Assembly: GCA_045596905.1 (NCBI GenBank)
Contig: JAZODG010000007.1
Location: forward strand, 62,001-126,000
Source: RGIG1681 sp045596905
Lineage (GTDB): Bacteria; Bacillota; Clostridia; Christensenellales; UBA1242
Reading direction: 5' to 3'
Length of the DNA: 64,000 nucleotides
The notes under the pieces were generated by a model. That model worked only from the letters and a program-made list of their open reading frames with translations, ran no database searches and was not told where the DNA came from. The position numbers and the translations under genes are program-made. Below, one piece after another: positions 1 to 7,822 of the stretch. Numbering within the stretch: position 1 is the stretch's first letter; each line of letters starts with the position of its first letter.

Positions 1-252
1 GATTGTTTAATGACTGCTAAATCTGGTATTTTTGATAAAGCCATGATCACCTATCAATATTACATCAACTATGAAAACTTTTATGTTAAAACAAAAGATG
101 TTATTACTGAAGGCTATTATGACAACACTCAAATCAAAGAAGGTCTCATAAAAGCAGGTTTCAAAAATGTTCAATTTGTTGATGAAAACCTTAATCCAAT
201 TGAACAAAATGACTATCTTGAAAGAGTATATATTATCGCAACAAAGAAATAA
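1..252 (+). CDS. C-terminal part of a SAM-dependent methyltransferase (truncated by window edge)
   Basis: The reading frame is already open at base 1, so only the last 83 or so residues are seen. They align over their whole length with the C-terminus of the next gene: an aromatic strand region, a predicted helix with a Gly-Phe turn, then a DENLNPI stretch matching TDANLSPI, and a closing YIIATKK matching HIIAIKR. I infer it is the C-terminal substrate-binding part of a paralogous class I methyltransferase. The catalytic Rossmann half lies outside the window. Only 9 nt separate it from the next gene, so the two are probably co-transcribed. The substrate cannot be told. Confidence 0.6.
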   Translation, partial: DCLMTAKSGIFDKAMITYQYYINYENFYVKTKDVITEGYYDNTQIKEGLIKAGFKNVQFVDENLNPIEQNDYLERVYIIATKK

Positions 253-261
253 GGAGTAGTT

Positions 262-1074
262 ATGTATAATATTAATGATTCAAATTTTAGTGAAGCATTT
301 GCGATTGCTTGGAGCGAAAACCAAGGAAGCTATTCAGCAAATCTTGCAAAGAAAATTCTCAACTTCATCAAACTCCAAAACCTTAAGGTTAATTCTGTTT
401 TAGACGTATGCTGTGGTTCAGCAAACTTTCTTGAATATATGAAAGATAACGGTTTAGACTGCACAGGAACAGAATTTTTGGATTCATATATTGAATATGA
501 CAAAAACAAATTCCCTGACATCAAGTTTGTTAAAACAAAAGACGTTGACGACCTTGAAGCTCTTGGAACTTATGACTTGATTTCATGCAACCACGACGTT
601 GTTAACATGCTCCCTACTCTTGAATCTTGGGGAACATTCTTTAAAAATGTTTACAAACACTTAAATAACGGTGGCATCTTCCTTTTTGACTTCTACACAA
701 AAAGAAAGCTTCAAGAATGGAATGAAACAACATATGACGAAAATGAAAAACTTGATTATATCAAAACAATAGTTTGCGACGGAAAAACAAGCACTGCAAT
801 TTCAAATATTTATTATATCAATATTGCAAACGTCTCAAAAAATGACAATGTTTCTGTAATGGACAGACAATATTCACTCAACAACTATGATAATAAATAT
901 AAAAAGACAGAAAACACTTCAGTTGAATATTATTTTGAAAATCAAGACATTTTGAACCAACTTAAAGGTTCAGGCTATAGATATTTGATTACAACTGATG
1001 CAAATCTCTCACCTATCTCAAATATTGAAGACGTGAACCGTTTGCATATTATTGCAATCAAACGTGAACAATAA
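262..1074 (+). CDS. class I SAM-dependent methyltransferase
   Basis: This 270-residue protein has a class I Rossmann methyltransferase fold. Motif I is VLDVCCGSANFLEYM at about residues 46-60, an acidic residue follows the second strand (GTEFLDSY), and ISCNHDVVNML is the motif IV region. The C-terminal third carries a beta-rich insertion as in small-molecule methyltransferases of the UbiE/YcgJ kind. The start has a good ribosome-binding site (AAGGAG, 7 nt upstream). It follows a truncated paralogue by 9 nt, so this looks like a tandem duplication in one operon. A shared bidirectional terminator follows. The substrate is unknown. Confidence 0.75.
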   Translation: MYNINDSNFSEAFAIAWSENQGSYSANLAKKILNFIKLQNLKVNSVLDVCCGSANFLEYMKDNGLDCTGTEFLDSYIEYDKNKFPDIKFVKTKDVDDLEALGTYDLISCNHDVVNMLPTLESWGTFFKNVYKHLNNGGIFLFDFYTKRKLQEWNETTYDENEKLDYIKTIVCDGKTSTAISNIYYINIANVSKNDNVSVMDRQYSLNNYDNKYKKTENTSVEYYFENQDILNQLKGSGYRYLITTDANLSPISNIEDVNRLHIIAIKREQ

Positions 1075-1088
1075 TTTATTTATCAATA

Positions 1089-1120
1089 AAAAACGGATTT
1101 GAAATTTCAAATCCGTTTTT
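1089..1120. terminator. bidirectional intrinsic terminator between methyltransferase and pyrG
   Basis: This is a perfect palindrome with 16 bp arms. The core is CGGATTTGAAATTTCAAATCCG, flanked by A-runs on one side and T-runs on the other, so it can end transcripts from both convergent genes. Confidence 0.85.
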
Positions 1121-1130
1121 ATTTTGTTTT

Positions 1131-2735
1131 TTATCTAACGCTCTTTGCAGTATTTGCAAGTCCAAGGAACAATGGGTGTGGTCTGTTTGGTCTTGATTTG
1201 TTTGCACCTTCATAAATAACACCAACAAAGAATGGGTGATTCTTAAGTTCAACAACTTCAACAAGCTTGCTTTCTGGGTTCATACCAGCAACAATAAGAC
1301 CGGCTTTCTCGAACTTTTCAGAGTATTTTCCATTAAACTCAAAGCGATGTCTATGTCTTTCTTCAATCAGCTCTTTACCATACAATTTTGCTGCTTGAGT
1401 TGATGGGTCAAGTACGCATTTGTAAGATCCCAAACGCATTGTGCCACCCTTCATAACAATAGCCTTTTGTTCAGCCATAACGTCAACAACAGGAAACTCT
1501 GTTTCTGGGTCAATTTCTGTTGTGTTTGCACGTGCCATTCCAAGCTCATTTCTAGCAATTTCAACACATGCAAGTTGCATTCCAAGTCCCAATCCAAGAT
1601 AAGGAATCTTGTTTATACGTGCATAGTTGATAGCCATAAGCATACCATTTAAGCCACGGCTTCCCCAACCTGATGGAACGATAATAGCTTTTGCACCTTT
1701 AAGGAATCTTTCAACACCAACTTCTTCAACGTCTTCTGCGTCAATAAGCTCAATTTTTGCCCTTACTTGGTTGTAAGTGCAAGCATGCTTGATTGCTTCT
1801 TCAATTGACAAGTATGCGTCTGAAACCTTGGTATATTTTCCTACAATACAGAATCTGATTTCTGGATAATCACCCTTAAAGTTATTAACCATAAATTCCC
1901 AAGATTTCAAGTCAGCCTTTGGAAGATTTGTTCTAAACTTTCGCAAAATAAGTTCGTCAAGACCTTCATTTTGCAAAACTACAGGAATTTCATAAACACT
2001 TTCAAGGTCAGGCACATGAACAACGCTTTTTTCGCTGTTTAAGAAGCATCTTCTTGCGATTCTCTTCTTTGTATCTTCATTAATAACAGTTCCCTTTGCA
2101 GTTCTACAAACAACAGCATCTGCATTAATGCCAAGACTGTTAAGTTTTTGAACTGAGTTTTGAACGGTTTCAATTTTTGTTTCACCTGTAACTTCAATAT
2201 ATGGCAACAAATCAACATGCAAAACAAAAACATTTTCGCTTCCAACTTCAGAAATAAGCTGTCTAACACCATGAAGGTAAATGCTTGTTTCCATATCGTT
2301 CATGGTTCCACCTATTTCAACGATAACAACATCAAAGTCACTTGAAGCAAGAGCCATCATGCTCTCTTTAACTTCTGTTGTAACGTGTGGAACAATGCCA
2401 ACAGTTGAACCAACATATTTGCCAAGTCTTTCTTTATTGATAACAGAAGAGAACAATTTTCCACCAGATATATCACTGATTCTTGTTAAGTTCATATCCA
2501 AAAATCTTTCATAGTGACCGATATCAAGGTCTGTTTCTGCACCATCATCAGTAACAAAAACTTCACCATGTTGATAAGGACTCATTGTTCCAGGGTCAAC
2601 ATTCAAATAAGGGTTAAACTTTTGCATAGTAACTCTAACCCCTCTATTTTTGAGAAGTCTTCCAAGACCTGCAGCAGTAATGCCCTTGCCTAGATTTGAT
2701 ATAACACCACCAGTCACAATTATATATTTGCTCAT
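1131..2735 (-). CDS. pyrG: CTP synthase with an inactivated glutaminase domain
   Basis: CTP synthase makes CTP from UTP and ATP, using ammonia normally released from glutamine by its C-terminal amidotransferase domain. The 534 residues match the family length. The synthetase half is intact: GGVISNLGKG P-loop at residues 9-18, MQKFNPYLNVDPGTMSPYQH, and DDGAETDLDIGHYERF. The amidotransferase half is recognisable along its length (MRLGSYKC, ERHRHRFE). However, the nucleophile motif GICLGMQ reads GLGLGMQ (Cys to Gly at residue 383), the FHPE motif reads YEGA (His to Glu at 509, Glu to Ala at 511), and the oxyanion segment PGGFGERG reads PSGWGSRG. By inference the enzyme uses free ammonia or a partner glutaminase. 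The start has AGGAG at the usual spacing. Confidence 0.93.
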   Translation of the reverse strand: MSKYIIVTGGVISNLGKGITAAGLGRLLKNRGVRVTMQKFNPYLNVDPGTMSPYQHGEVFVTDDGAETDLDIGHYERFLDMNLTRISDISGGKLFSSVINKERLGKYVGSTVGIVPHVTTEVKESMMALASSDFDVVIVEIGGTMNDMETSIYLHGVRQLISEVGSENVFVLHVDLLPYIEVTGETKIETVQNSVQKLNSLGINADAVVCRTAKGTVINEDTKKRIARRCFLNSEKSVVHVPDLESVYEIPVVLQNEGLDELILRKFRTNLPKADLKSWEFMVNNFKGDYPEIRFCIVGKYTKVSDAYLSIEEAIKHACTYNQVRAKIELIDAEDVEEVGVERFLKGAKAIIVPSGWGSRGLNGMLMAINYARINKIPYLGLGLGMQLACVEIARNELGMARANTTEIDPETEFPVVDVMAEQKAIVMKGGTMRLGSYKCVLDPSTQAAKLYGKELIEERHRHRFEFNGKYSEKFEKAGLIVAGMNPESKLVEVVELKNHPFFVGVIYEGANKSRPNRPHPLFLGLANTAKSVR

Positions 2736-2769
2736 AACTTGCTCCTATTATATATACTAATACAATCTT

Positions 2770-2798
2770 ATTATAGTAATTTTATTTAACAAGGTCAA
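2770..2798 (-). promoter_or_regulatory. sigma-A-type promoter of pyrG
   Basis: On the minus strand TTGACC is followed after 17 bp by a perfect TATAAT, about 35 nt upstream of the pyrG start. No G-run follows the -10 box, so the reiterative-initiation control known for Bacillus pyrG is not apparent. Confidence 0.6.
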
Positions 2799-2837
2799 AT
2801 TTTAAACTGCATTTTATAAATAAAAATAAAATAATAA

Positions 2838-2869
2838 AAAAATAAGCAAAAAATACTCTGCTTATTTTT
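2838..2869 (-). terminator. terminator downstream of pepF
   Basis: An 11 bp hairpin (AAAAATAAGCA paired with TGCTTATTTTT) is followed on the minus strand by a T-run, 25 nt after the pepF stop codon. Confidence 0.75.
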
Positions 2870-2893
2870 ATTTTTTATATTTTTTAGTGATTT

Positions 2894-4657
2894 TTAATTA
2901 TTTTTTGCCAAATTTTCAAGCTCTGTTAAATAAGATTCAAACATATCAAATGCAATATCATAAATTTCATCTGAAAGAACATCAACACCTGCAACTTTAA
3001 GAGAAGAAACAGGGTCAACAGAACCACCTAAAGTCAAGAATTTTCGATAATTACTCAAGCTCTCTCCTGTTTTATCTGAAAGCAATTTTGTTGCAATTGA
3101 ACATGCACAACAAAGTCCCATTGAATATTTGTAAAGATAATAATCTCTATAAATATGTGGTTTTCTACACCAACCAAACTCATAGTTTTTGCAAAGCTTA
3201 ACACCATCACCAAAATAACTTTCTGCAAGTTCCTTAAATTTATTTGTGTAGTCCTCTGCTGTTAAAGATTCGCCTTCTTGATGCTTTTCATGAATGAAAA
3301 GTTCAAACTCTGCAAGCATGCTTGAATCAAACACATTGAGCTCAAACAACTGCAAAAATTCAGCCAAAAGCTTCATTTTTTCTTCATTATTTTCAGCATT
3401 TTTCAGCAAATATTTATTATATAAAATCTCATTTGTTAGTGACACAACTTCTGCAACAAACAACGTATAATCATATTTTGGATATGGTTGATTTTGCGCA
3501 GAATAATATGAATGCATTGCGTGTCCAAATTCGTGAGTCAATGCTGACGCCCACTCTCTTGTTCCATCAAAGTTTAAGAGAATAAATGGGTGCTCTTTGT
3601 AAGTTCCTGTGGTATAGCCACCACTTCTTTTGTTTTCTCTTGGAAAGGCGTCTATCCAGCCATTTTTGACGGCTTCGTCAAATTTTTCAGCGTAATCTTC
3701 ACCAAGCACAACCAAAGAATCTCTAATACCCTTCACTGCTTCTTCGTAAGTGGTCTTTTTGTTGTCTTTATTGAGTATTGCAGTGCTTATATCTGAAGTA
3801 TAAAACTCATCTAAGCCAAGAATTTGTTTTTTGACCTTAAAATATCTATGCAACAAATCTTTGTGTGAGCTGACATTTTTTATATTAACCATCATAATGT
3901 TTGGCGAAACTTCTTCACCATAACATTTCATATCCAAAACAGACTTAAAGTTATAAGTTTTTGCCAAATAGTTTTGATATTTTATATGTGACGACAAAAG
4001 CCCTGCATAAGTTTGTTTAAGCTTTCCATATTCGCCATAATATGCTTCCATAACATCTTTTCTGACTCTTGCACTTGGAGAATTCATGCAAAGATTATAA
4101 TTTTGTGGACTAAGCTGAATTTCCTTTCCATCTTCATCAACAAAACTTCCGTGAGCCATTTCAAGATTGCTAAGCACTGCAGAAATCTCATCAGTATTAT
4201 TAAACGCTGAAATCATCGCAATATTTTGCTCTTCTTTTTCGGATAATGTGTGTTCTTTATATCTAATAATATCTTCCAAAACCCTGTCATAATCAGCAAA
4301 TCTTGAATCATTTTTGAGCCCTTTCAAAAAATCAGTTTCAAGCTTTGAAAGTTCTGTTTTTGAAAATGCCAATTTTTCATTAACTTCTGCAATAAAGTTT
4401 TCAACAACGGCATAGTTTTTCACATTGTCATTATCTTTTCCATTATCGTCTTTTTTGCAAAATGAATAAACTGCAAGCTTTTCAATAATCATTGAAAACT
4501 CTGATTCTTTCTTAAAATAATCAATTATGGCATCTGCAGACACAAGTTTGCCCTTATATTGTTCCAAAACCACAAGTTTTTCCTTTGCAGCTTCCAAATC
4601 TTTCAAAAAATGTTTGTTGTCATTATAAATATGTGATAAGTCCCAAGTTTCTCTCAT
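2894..4657 (-). CDS. pepF: oligoendopeptidase F (M3B zinc metallopeptidase)
   Basis: This cytoplasmic zinc endopeptidase trims short peptides. The 587 residues are the usual length for PepF. The zinc site is ALTHEFGHAMHSYYSA (HEFGH), with the third ligand expected in the downstream VAEVVSLTNEILY segment. The N-terminal helical cap (ETWDLSHIYND) and the C-terminal YKYSMGLCCACSIATKLL region are also typical. A ribosome-binding site (AGAGGT) precedes the ATG. It stands alone between two terminators with its own promoter. Confidence 0.93.
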   Translation of the reverse strand: MRETWDLSHIYNDNKHFLKDLEAAKEKLVVLEQYKGKLVSADAIIDYFKKESEFSMIIEKLAVYSFCKKDDNGKDNDNVKNYAVVENFIAEVNEKLAFSKTELSKLETDFLKGLKNDSRFADYDRVLEDIIRYKEHTLSEKEEQNIAMISAFNNTDEISAVLSNLEMAHGSFVDEDGKEIQLSPQNYNLCMNSPSARVRKDVMEAYYGEYGKLKQTYAGLLSSHIKYQNYLAKTYNFKSVLDMKCYGEEVSPNIMMVNIKNVSSHKDLLHRYFKVKKQILGLDEFYTSDISTAILNKDNKKTTYEEAVKGIRDSLVVLGEDYAEKFDEAVKNGWIDAFPRENKRSGGYTTGTYKEHPFILLNFDGTREWASALTHEFGHAMHSYYSAQNQPYPKYDYTLFVAEVVSLTNEILYNKYLLKNAENNEEKMKLLAEFLQLFELNVFDSSMLAEFELFIHEKHQEGESLTAEDYTNKFKELAESYFGDGVKLCKNYEFGWCRKPHIYRDYYLYKYSMGLCCACSIATKLLSDKTGESLSNYRKFLTLGGSVDPVSSLKVAGVDVLSDEIYDIAFDMFESYLTELENLAKNN

Positions 4658-4675
4658 TTTAATTACCTCTAATAA

Positions 4676-4705
4676 AGTATATACTCAAATCTCACATAAA
4701 GTCAA
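4676..4705 (-). promoter_or_regulatory. putative sigma-A promoter of pepF
   Basis: On the minus strand TTGACT lies 16 bp upstream of TATATA, or 18 bp upstream of the overlapping TATACT, just before the pepF ribosome-binding site. Confidence 0.5.
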
Positions 4706-4721
4706 AATATTAAAAGAAAAA

Positions 4722-4738
4722 GATAGGAAAACCCTATC
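4722..4738 (-). terminator. terminator overlapping the stop codon of the DUF378 gene
   Basis: GATAGG pairs with CCTATC across a short loop and is followed on the minus strand by a T-rich run. The stem includes the TAG stop codon at 4734-4736. Confidence 0.65.
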
Positions 4739-4961
4739 CTCTCTTCATTGTTTCATCTTGGTTAAACAGTCTTGTTCTTCTAACAACAAGTTGAATGAAC
4801 ATCCAAATACCTGCAAGTCCGACAATGGCATAGAGTATTCTAACAAAAACACCCACACCAAACATCCAGCTTAACAGATTCCATGAAAACACACCAACTG
4901 TAAACCAATTTAATGCACCAAGCAACAAAATTGATAGTGCAATAATGTTTGTTATAACCAT
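4734..4961 (-). CDS. DUF378 family small membrane protein (YuzA-like)
   Basis: This 75-residue protein has two hydrophobic segments separated by a short turn. It carries the family signature: an LLLGALNWFTVG segment near residues 13-24, then a second helix IVGLAGIWMFIQLV, then a basic tail (RRTRLF). The AAAGGAG ribosome-binding site fits the ATG chosen. The function of DUF378 proteins is not established; they are common in Firmicutes. The gene is monocistronic. Confidence 0.8.
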   Translation of the reverse strand: MVITNIIALSILLLGALNWFTVGVFSWNLLSWMFGVGVFVRILYAIVGLAGIWMFIQLVVRRTRLFNQDETMKRG

Positions 4962-5014
4962 AGTTTTTCTCCTTTAACAATAGTTTTTGCAAAAGTAAGA
5001 AAATTATGCATTAA

Positions 5015-5040
5015 AAAAACGCAGATTTCTCTGCGTTTTT
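5015..5040 (-). terminator. terminator downstream of secG
   Basis: AAAAACGCAGA pairs perfectly with TCTGCGTTTTT over a 4-nt loop and abuts the secG stop codon. Confidence 0.8.
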
Positions 5041-5041
5041 G

Positions 5042-5368
5042 TTAAATTGTGCCTGAATAAATTTGAGACAAAATCATGAATATCAAGCAAAGAGCCATCA
5101 TAAGTGAAGCAACAACAATTGTCATCACCTTGATTTTACCTTGCAAAGTTGATTTTTTATTTCTACTATAAAATGTATCTGATTGACCTGTCAAAGCTGA
5201 TGAACCATTGTTATTGCTCTTTTGCATAAGAACCAAAATAATCATCATGATTGACAATAACATAAGAACGCACATAATAACGATTCTTATGATTGGGAAT
5301 GAATTAACAATCCAATCTGCTCTTGATACGTTTTCATCTGCACATAGTAAAGCATAGATATTTAACAT
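5042..5368 (-). CDS. secG: preprotein translocase subunit SecG
   Basis: SecG is the small non-essential subunit of the SecYEG channel. The 108-residue form chosen here starts at an ATG preceded by GGAGG; an upstream in-frame ATG at 5407 has no ribosome-binding site. Two transmembrane helices flank the diagnostic loop VLMQKSNNNGSSALTGQ. The first helix is preceded by an unusually long N-terminal segment of about 30 residues, which is longer than in most SecG. It lies downstream of tpiA and pgk, a common Firmicutes arrangement. Confidence 0.88.
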   Translation of the reverse strand: MLNIYALLCADENVSRADWIVNSFPIIRIVIMCVLMLLSIMMIILVLMQKSNNNGSSALTGQSDTFYSRNKKSTLQGKIKVMTIVVASLMMALCLIFMILSQIYSGTI

Positions 5369-5420
5369 AAATCCTCCAAAAACTACGGAAATTATATCAC
5401 ATAGCATTTAATATTTCAAG

Positions 5421-5654
5421 TTATTTATAAAATTTGCTAAGAAAAAATAGCACAAGGAAAACAATAATGAAAACCCCTATCAAAATCTTCTTTAAGTATC
5501 CTTTTGTTGAGATGAGTTTTCCTTTTGAAAATGCATCAAGCACCAACACCCCAATAAAGAACCCAAAAAAGATTAAGCCATAACGGGTAATACTTTTTTC
5601 TTGAGCAGTTTGAGCCAATAACAACATTTGAAACAATTCTGACAACATAATCAT
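5421..5654 (-). CDS. small membrane protein of unknown function
   Basis: This is a 77-residue protein I do not recognise. Two strong hydrophobic helices (YGLIFFGFFIGVLVLDAF and ILIGVFIIVFLVLFFL) are separated by a basic loop. The start lies 5 nt after the tpiA stop, so it is probably translated from the pgk-tpiA transcript. The ribosome-binding site is weak (GGGTA) and a second ATG two codons further in is equally possible. Its place between tpiA and secG suggests only co-transcription. Confidence 0.5.
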   Translation of the reverse strand: MIMLSELFQMLLLAQTAQEKSITRYGLIFFGFFIGVLVLDAFSKGKLISTKGYLKKILIGVFIIVFLVLFFLSKFYK

Positions 5655-5659
5655 TTACC

Positions 5660-6376
5660 CTATCTACTTTGAGCAATAGCAATATAGTCTTCAGCCTTAA
5701 GACTAGCACCACCAATCAAAACGCCGTCAACTTCATCTAAAGCCAAGATTTCTTTGCTGTTTTGTGGTTTAACACTTCCACCATACAAAACAGGCATATC
5801 AACTGAAAAGTTTTCTTTGAAGGTTTCTTTAACAAAAGCGTGAACCTTTTTAATATCAGCAGTTGTAGCAACCTTGCCTGTACCAATAGCCCAAACAGGT
5901 TCATAAGCAACAATGATATTTGCAAAGTCTGAAATACCTGCAAAACCTTCAACGATTTGCTTTTTTAATACTGACTTATATTTTGTCTTTTCTTCCAAAA
6001 CTTCGCCAATACAAAAGATAACTTTCAAACCATTTTTGAGTGCAGCAACAAGCTTTTTGTTGAGCATTTCATTTGTTTCACCAAAAAGTTGTCTTCTTTC
6101 GCTATGTCCAACAAGAACATAGTTTGCACCAGTGCTTTTTACCATACTTGCAGAAATTTCGCCTGTATAAGCGCCTTTTTCTTCAAAATAACAGTTTTGA
6201 GCACCTGTTTCAACAATACCTTTTGCTTGTTTTGCAAATTCATTAAGCATAACTGAAGGAACGCAAACAACAAGGTTGTTTTTATTCTTTTGATTTTTCT
6301 TCACATACTTAACAAATGGCTTAATATCTGAAAAGCTATTGTTCATTTTCCAATTCGCAGCAATAATTTTATCCAT
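5660..6376 (-). CDS. tpiA: triosephosphate isomerase
   Basis: This glycolytic enzyme interconverts dihydroxyacetone phosphate and glyceraldehyde 3-phosphate. All catalytic elements are present: Lys in NWKMN, His in VGHSERRQLFGE, Glu in AYEPVWAIGTGK (with the lid loop), and the phosphate-binding YGGSVKPQN. At 238 residues it is slightly shorter than the usual 250, with shortened surface helices but no gap in the barrel motifs. It follows pgk by 7 nt, so the two form one glycolytic operon. Confidence 0.95.
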   Translation of the reverse strand: MDKIIAANWKMNNSFSDIKPFVKYVKKNQKNKNNLVVCVPSVMLNEFAKQAKGIVETGAQNCYFEEKGAYTGEISASMVKSTGANYVLVGHSERRQLFGETNEMLNKKLVAALKNGLKVIFCIGEVLEEKTKYKSVLKKQIVEGFAGISDFANIIVAYEPVWAIGTGKVATTADIKKVHAFVKETFKENFSVDMPVLYGGSVKPQNSKEILALDEVDGVLIGGASLKAEDYIAIAQSR

Positions 6377-6383
6377 AAATCAC

Positions 6384-7718
6384 CTATTTCTTTGTTTTTG
6401 CTCTAGATTTAACAACTGGCTTTGATTTTGCTTCTTCTTTTTTAGCAGAATCAGCCTTTTTTGTTGTTTTTGCTTTATTGATTGTTCTCAAATCAATTGC
6501 ACTAAAGTCCATTGAAGAAGTTTTCTTTGTGTCTTTATCTTCAAGCATTGCTACACCTGGAAGATCCTTTCCTTCCAAGAATTCAAGAGTAGCACCACCA
6601 CCTGTTGAAAGGTGTGAAACTTTGTTTGCATAACCAAGTTGTTGAAGTGCAGCAGCAGAGTCACCACCACCAACAACTGAAACAGCTCCTGATTTTGCAA
6701 CAGCTTTTGCAATTGAAAGTGTACCTTTGCTGAACTTTTTAAATTCAAACACACCCATAGGTCCATTCCAAATGATTGTTTTTGCGTTTGCAATTTCATT
6801 TGCATAGAGTTTTCTTGTTTTCTTGCCGATATCCATTGCTTGATATCCATCAAGAATCTTGTCAGCTGCAAAACATTTACGCTTAGCATCTGGAGCAAAT
6901 TCGCTTCCACACAAAACGTCTACTGGCAAAATCAAGTTAACATTAAGTTTTTCAGCTTGTTCCATGAGTTCTTTTGCAACATCAATTCTATCAGCTTCAT
7001 ATTTAGAGAAACCAACGTTGTGTCCTTTTGCAGCAAGGAATGTGTTTGCCATTGCCCCACCAATCAAGATTGTGTTGGCTTTTGTCATAAGTTTTGAGAT
7101 AACATTGATTTTATCTGAAACTTTTGCACCACCAAGAATAACAACAAGTGGTTTTTCAGCATTTTCAACAGCGTTTGAAAGCGCACTGATTTCACTATCC
7201 ATCAAAAATCCTGCAACTGCTGGCAAGTATCTTGCAATACCTGCAGTTGAAGCATGTGCTCTGTGAGCTGTTCCAAATGCATCGTTAACAAAAATATCAG
7301 CCAAGCTTGCAAGTTCTTTTGCAAAAACATCTTCGTTCTTTTCTTCTTCAGAATGGAAACGAACGTTTTCAAGCAAAACAATTTCGCCATCTTTCATATT
7401 TTTTGTGAGTTCTTTTGCGCTTGGTCCAATAACGTCTTCAGCCATTGCAACTGGAAGATTGATAAGTTCAGACAATCTTTCAGCTACTGGAGCAAGTGAA
7501 TATTTTTCATTAACTACACCCTTTGGACGACCAAGGTGAGAACAGAGAATAACTCTAGCGTTTTGCTTAACCAAATAGTTGATTGTTGGCAAAGCAGCTC
7601 TGATTCTAGTGTCATCAGTAATCTTTCCTGTTGTATCATCTTGTGGAACGTTAAAATCTACACGGACAAAAACTCTCTTGCCCGAAACATCAATATCTTT
7701 AAAAGTTTTCTTTTTCAT
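6384..7718 (-). CDS. pgk: phosphoglycerate kinase with a basic C-terminal tail
   Basis: This enzyme transfers phosphate from 1,3-bisphosphoglycerate to ADP. The motifs are RVDFNVP, CSHLGRPKG, VLLENVRF, GGAKVSDK, GGAMANTF and VGGGDSAAALQQLG. The start is the ATG preceded by AGAGGTG; an upstream in-frame ATG adds 15 unrelated residues. At 444 residues it is about 50 longer than the family norm. The normal end (LPGVAML) is followed by some 51 extra residues that are rich in Lys, Ala and Ser and end in SRAKTKK. This tail looks disordered and nucleic-acid-like in charge. It is the first gene of a pgk-tpiA operon. Confidence 0.94.
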   Translation of the reverse strand: MKKKTFKDIDVSGKRVFVRVDFNVPQDDTTGKITDDTRIRAALPTINYLVKQNARVILCSHLGRPKGVVNEKYSLAPVAERLSELINLPVAMAEDVIGPSAKELTKNMKDGEIVLLENVRFHSEEEKNEDVFAKELASLADIFVNDAFGTAHRAHASTAGIARYLPAVAGFLMDSEISALSNAVENAEKPLVVILGGAKVSDKINVISKLMTKANTILIGGAMANTFLAAKGHNVGFSKYEADRIDVAKELMEQAEKLNVNLILPVDVLCGSEFAPDAKRKCFAADKILDGYQAMDIGKKTRKLYANEIANAKTIIWNGPMGVFEFKKFSKGTLSIAKAVAKSGAVSVVGGGDSAAALQQLGYANKVSHLSTGGGATLEFLEGKDLPGVAMLEDKDTKKTSSMDFSAIDLRTINKAKTTKKADSAKKEEAKSKPVVKSRAKTKK

Positions 7719-7782
7719 AAAACTTACACCTCTATAAAATTCTATGTGCCTAATATAACACATAAATATTATATATAAAATA

Positions 7783-7814
7783 AATATGGACTGTCAATCA
7801 TAACAGCCCATATT
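7783..7814 (-). terminator. probable terminator downstream of dusB
   Basis: A hairpin with one A-C mismatch (AATATGGACTGT against ACAGCCCATATT) is followed on the minus strand by a T-rich stretch, 9 nt beyond the dusB stop. Confidence 0.5.
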
Positions 7815-7822
7815 TACACAAA

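Noticed and set aside
1131..2735. pyrG as a frameshifted or damaged pseudogene
   Set aside because: The frame is open over the full family length, the synthetase motifs are perfect and the non-catalytic glutaminase motifs are conserved. The losses are confined to catalytic positions.
6859..7266. A 135-codon plus-strand open frame opposite pgk
   Set aside because: pgk is unambiguous here and the antisense frame merely mirrors its codon bias.
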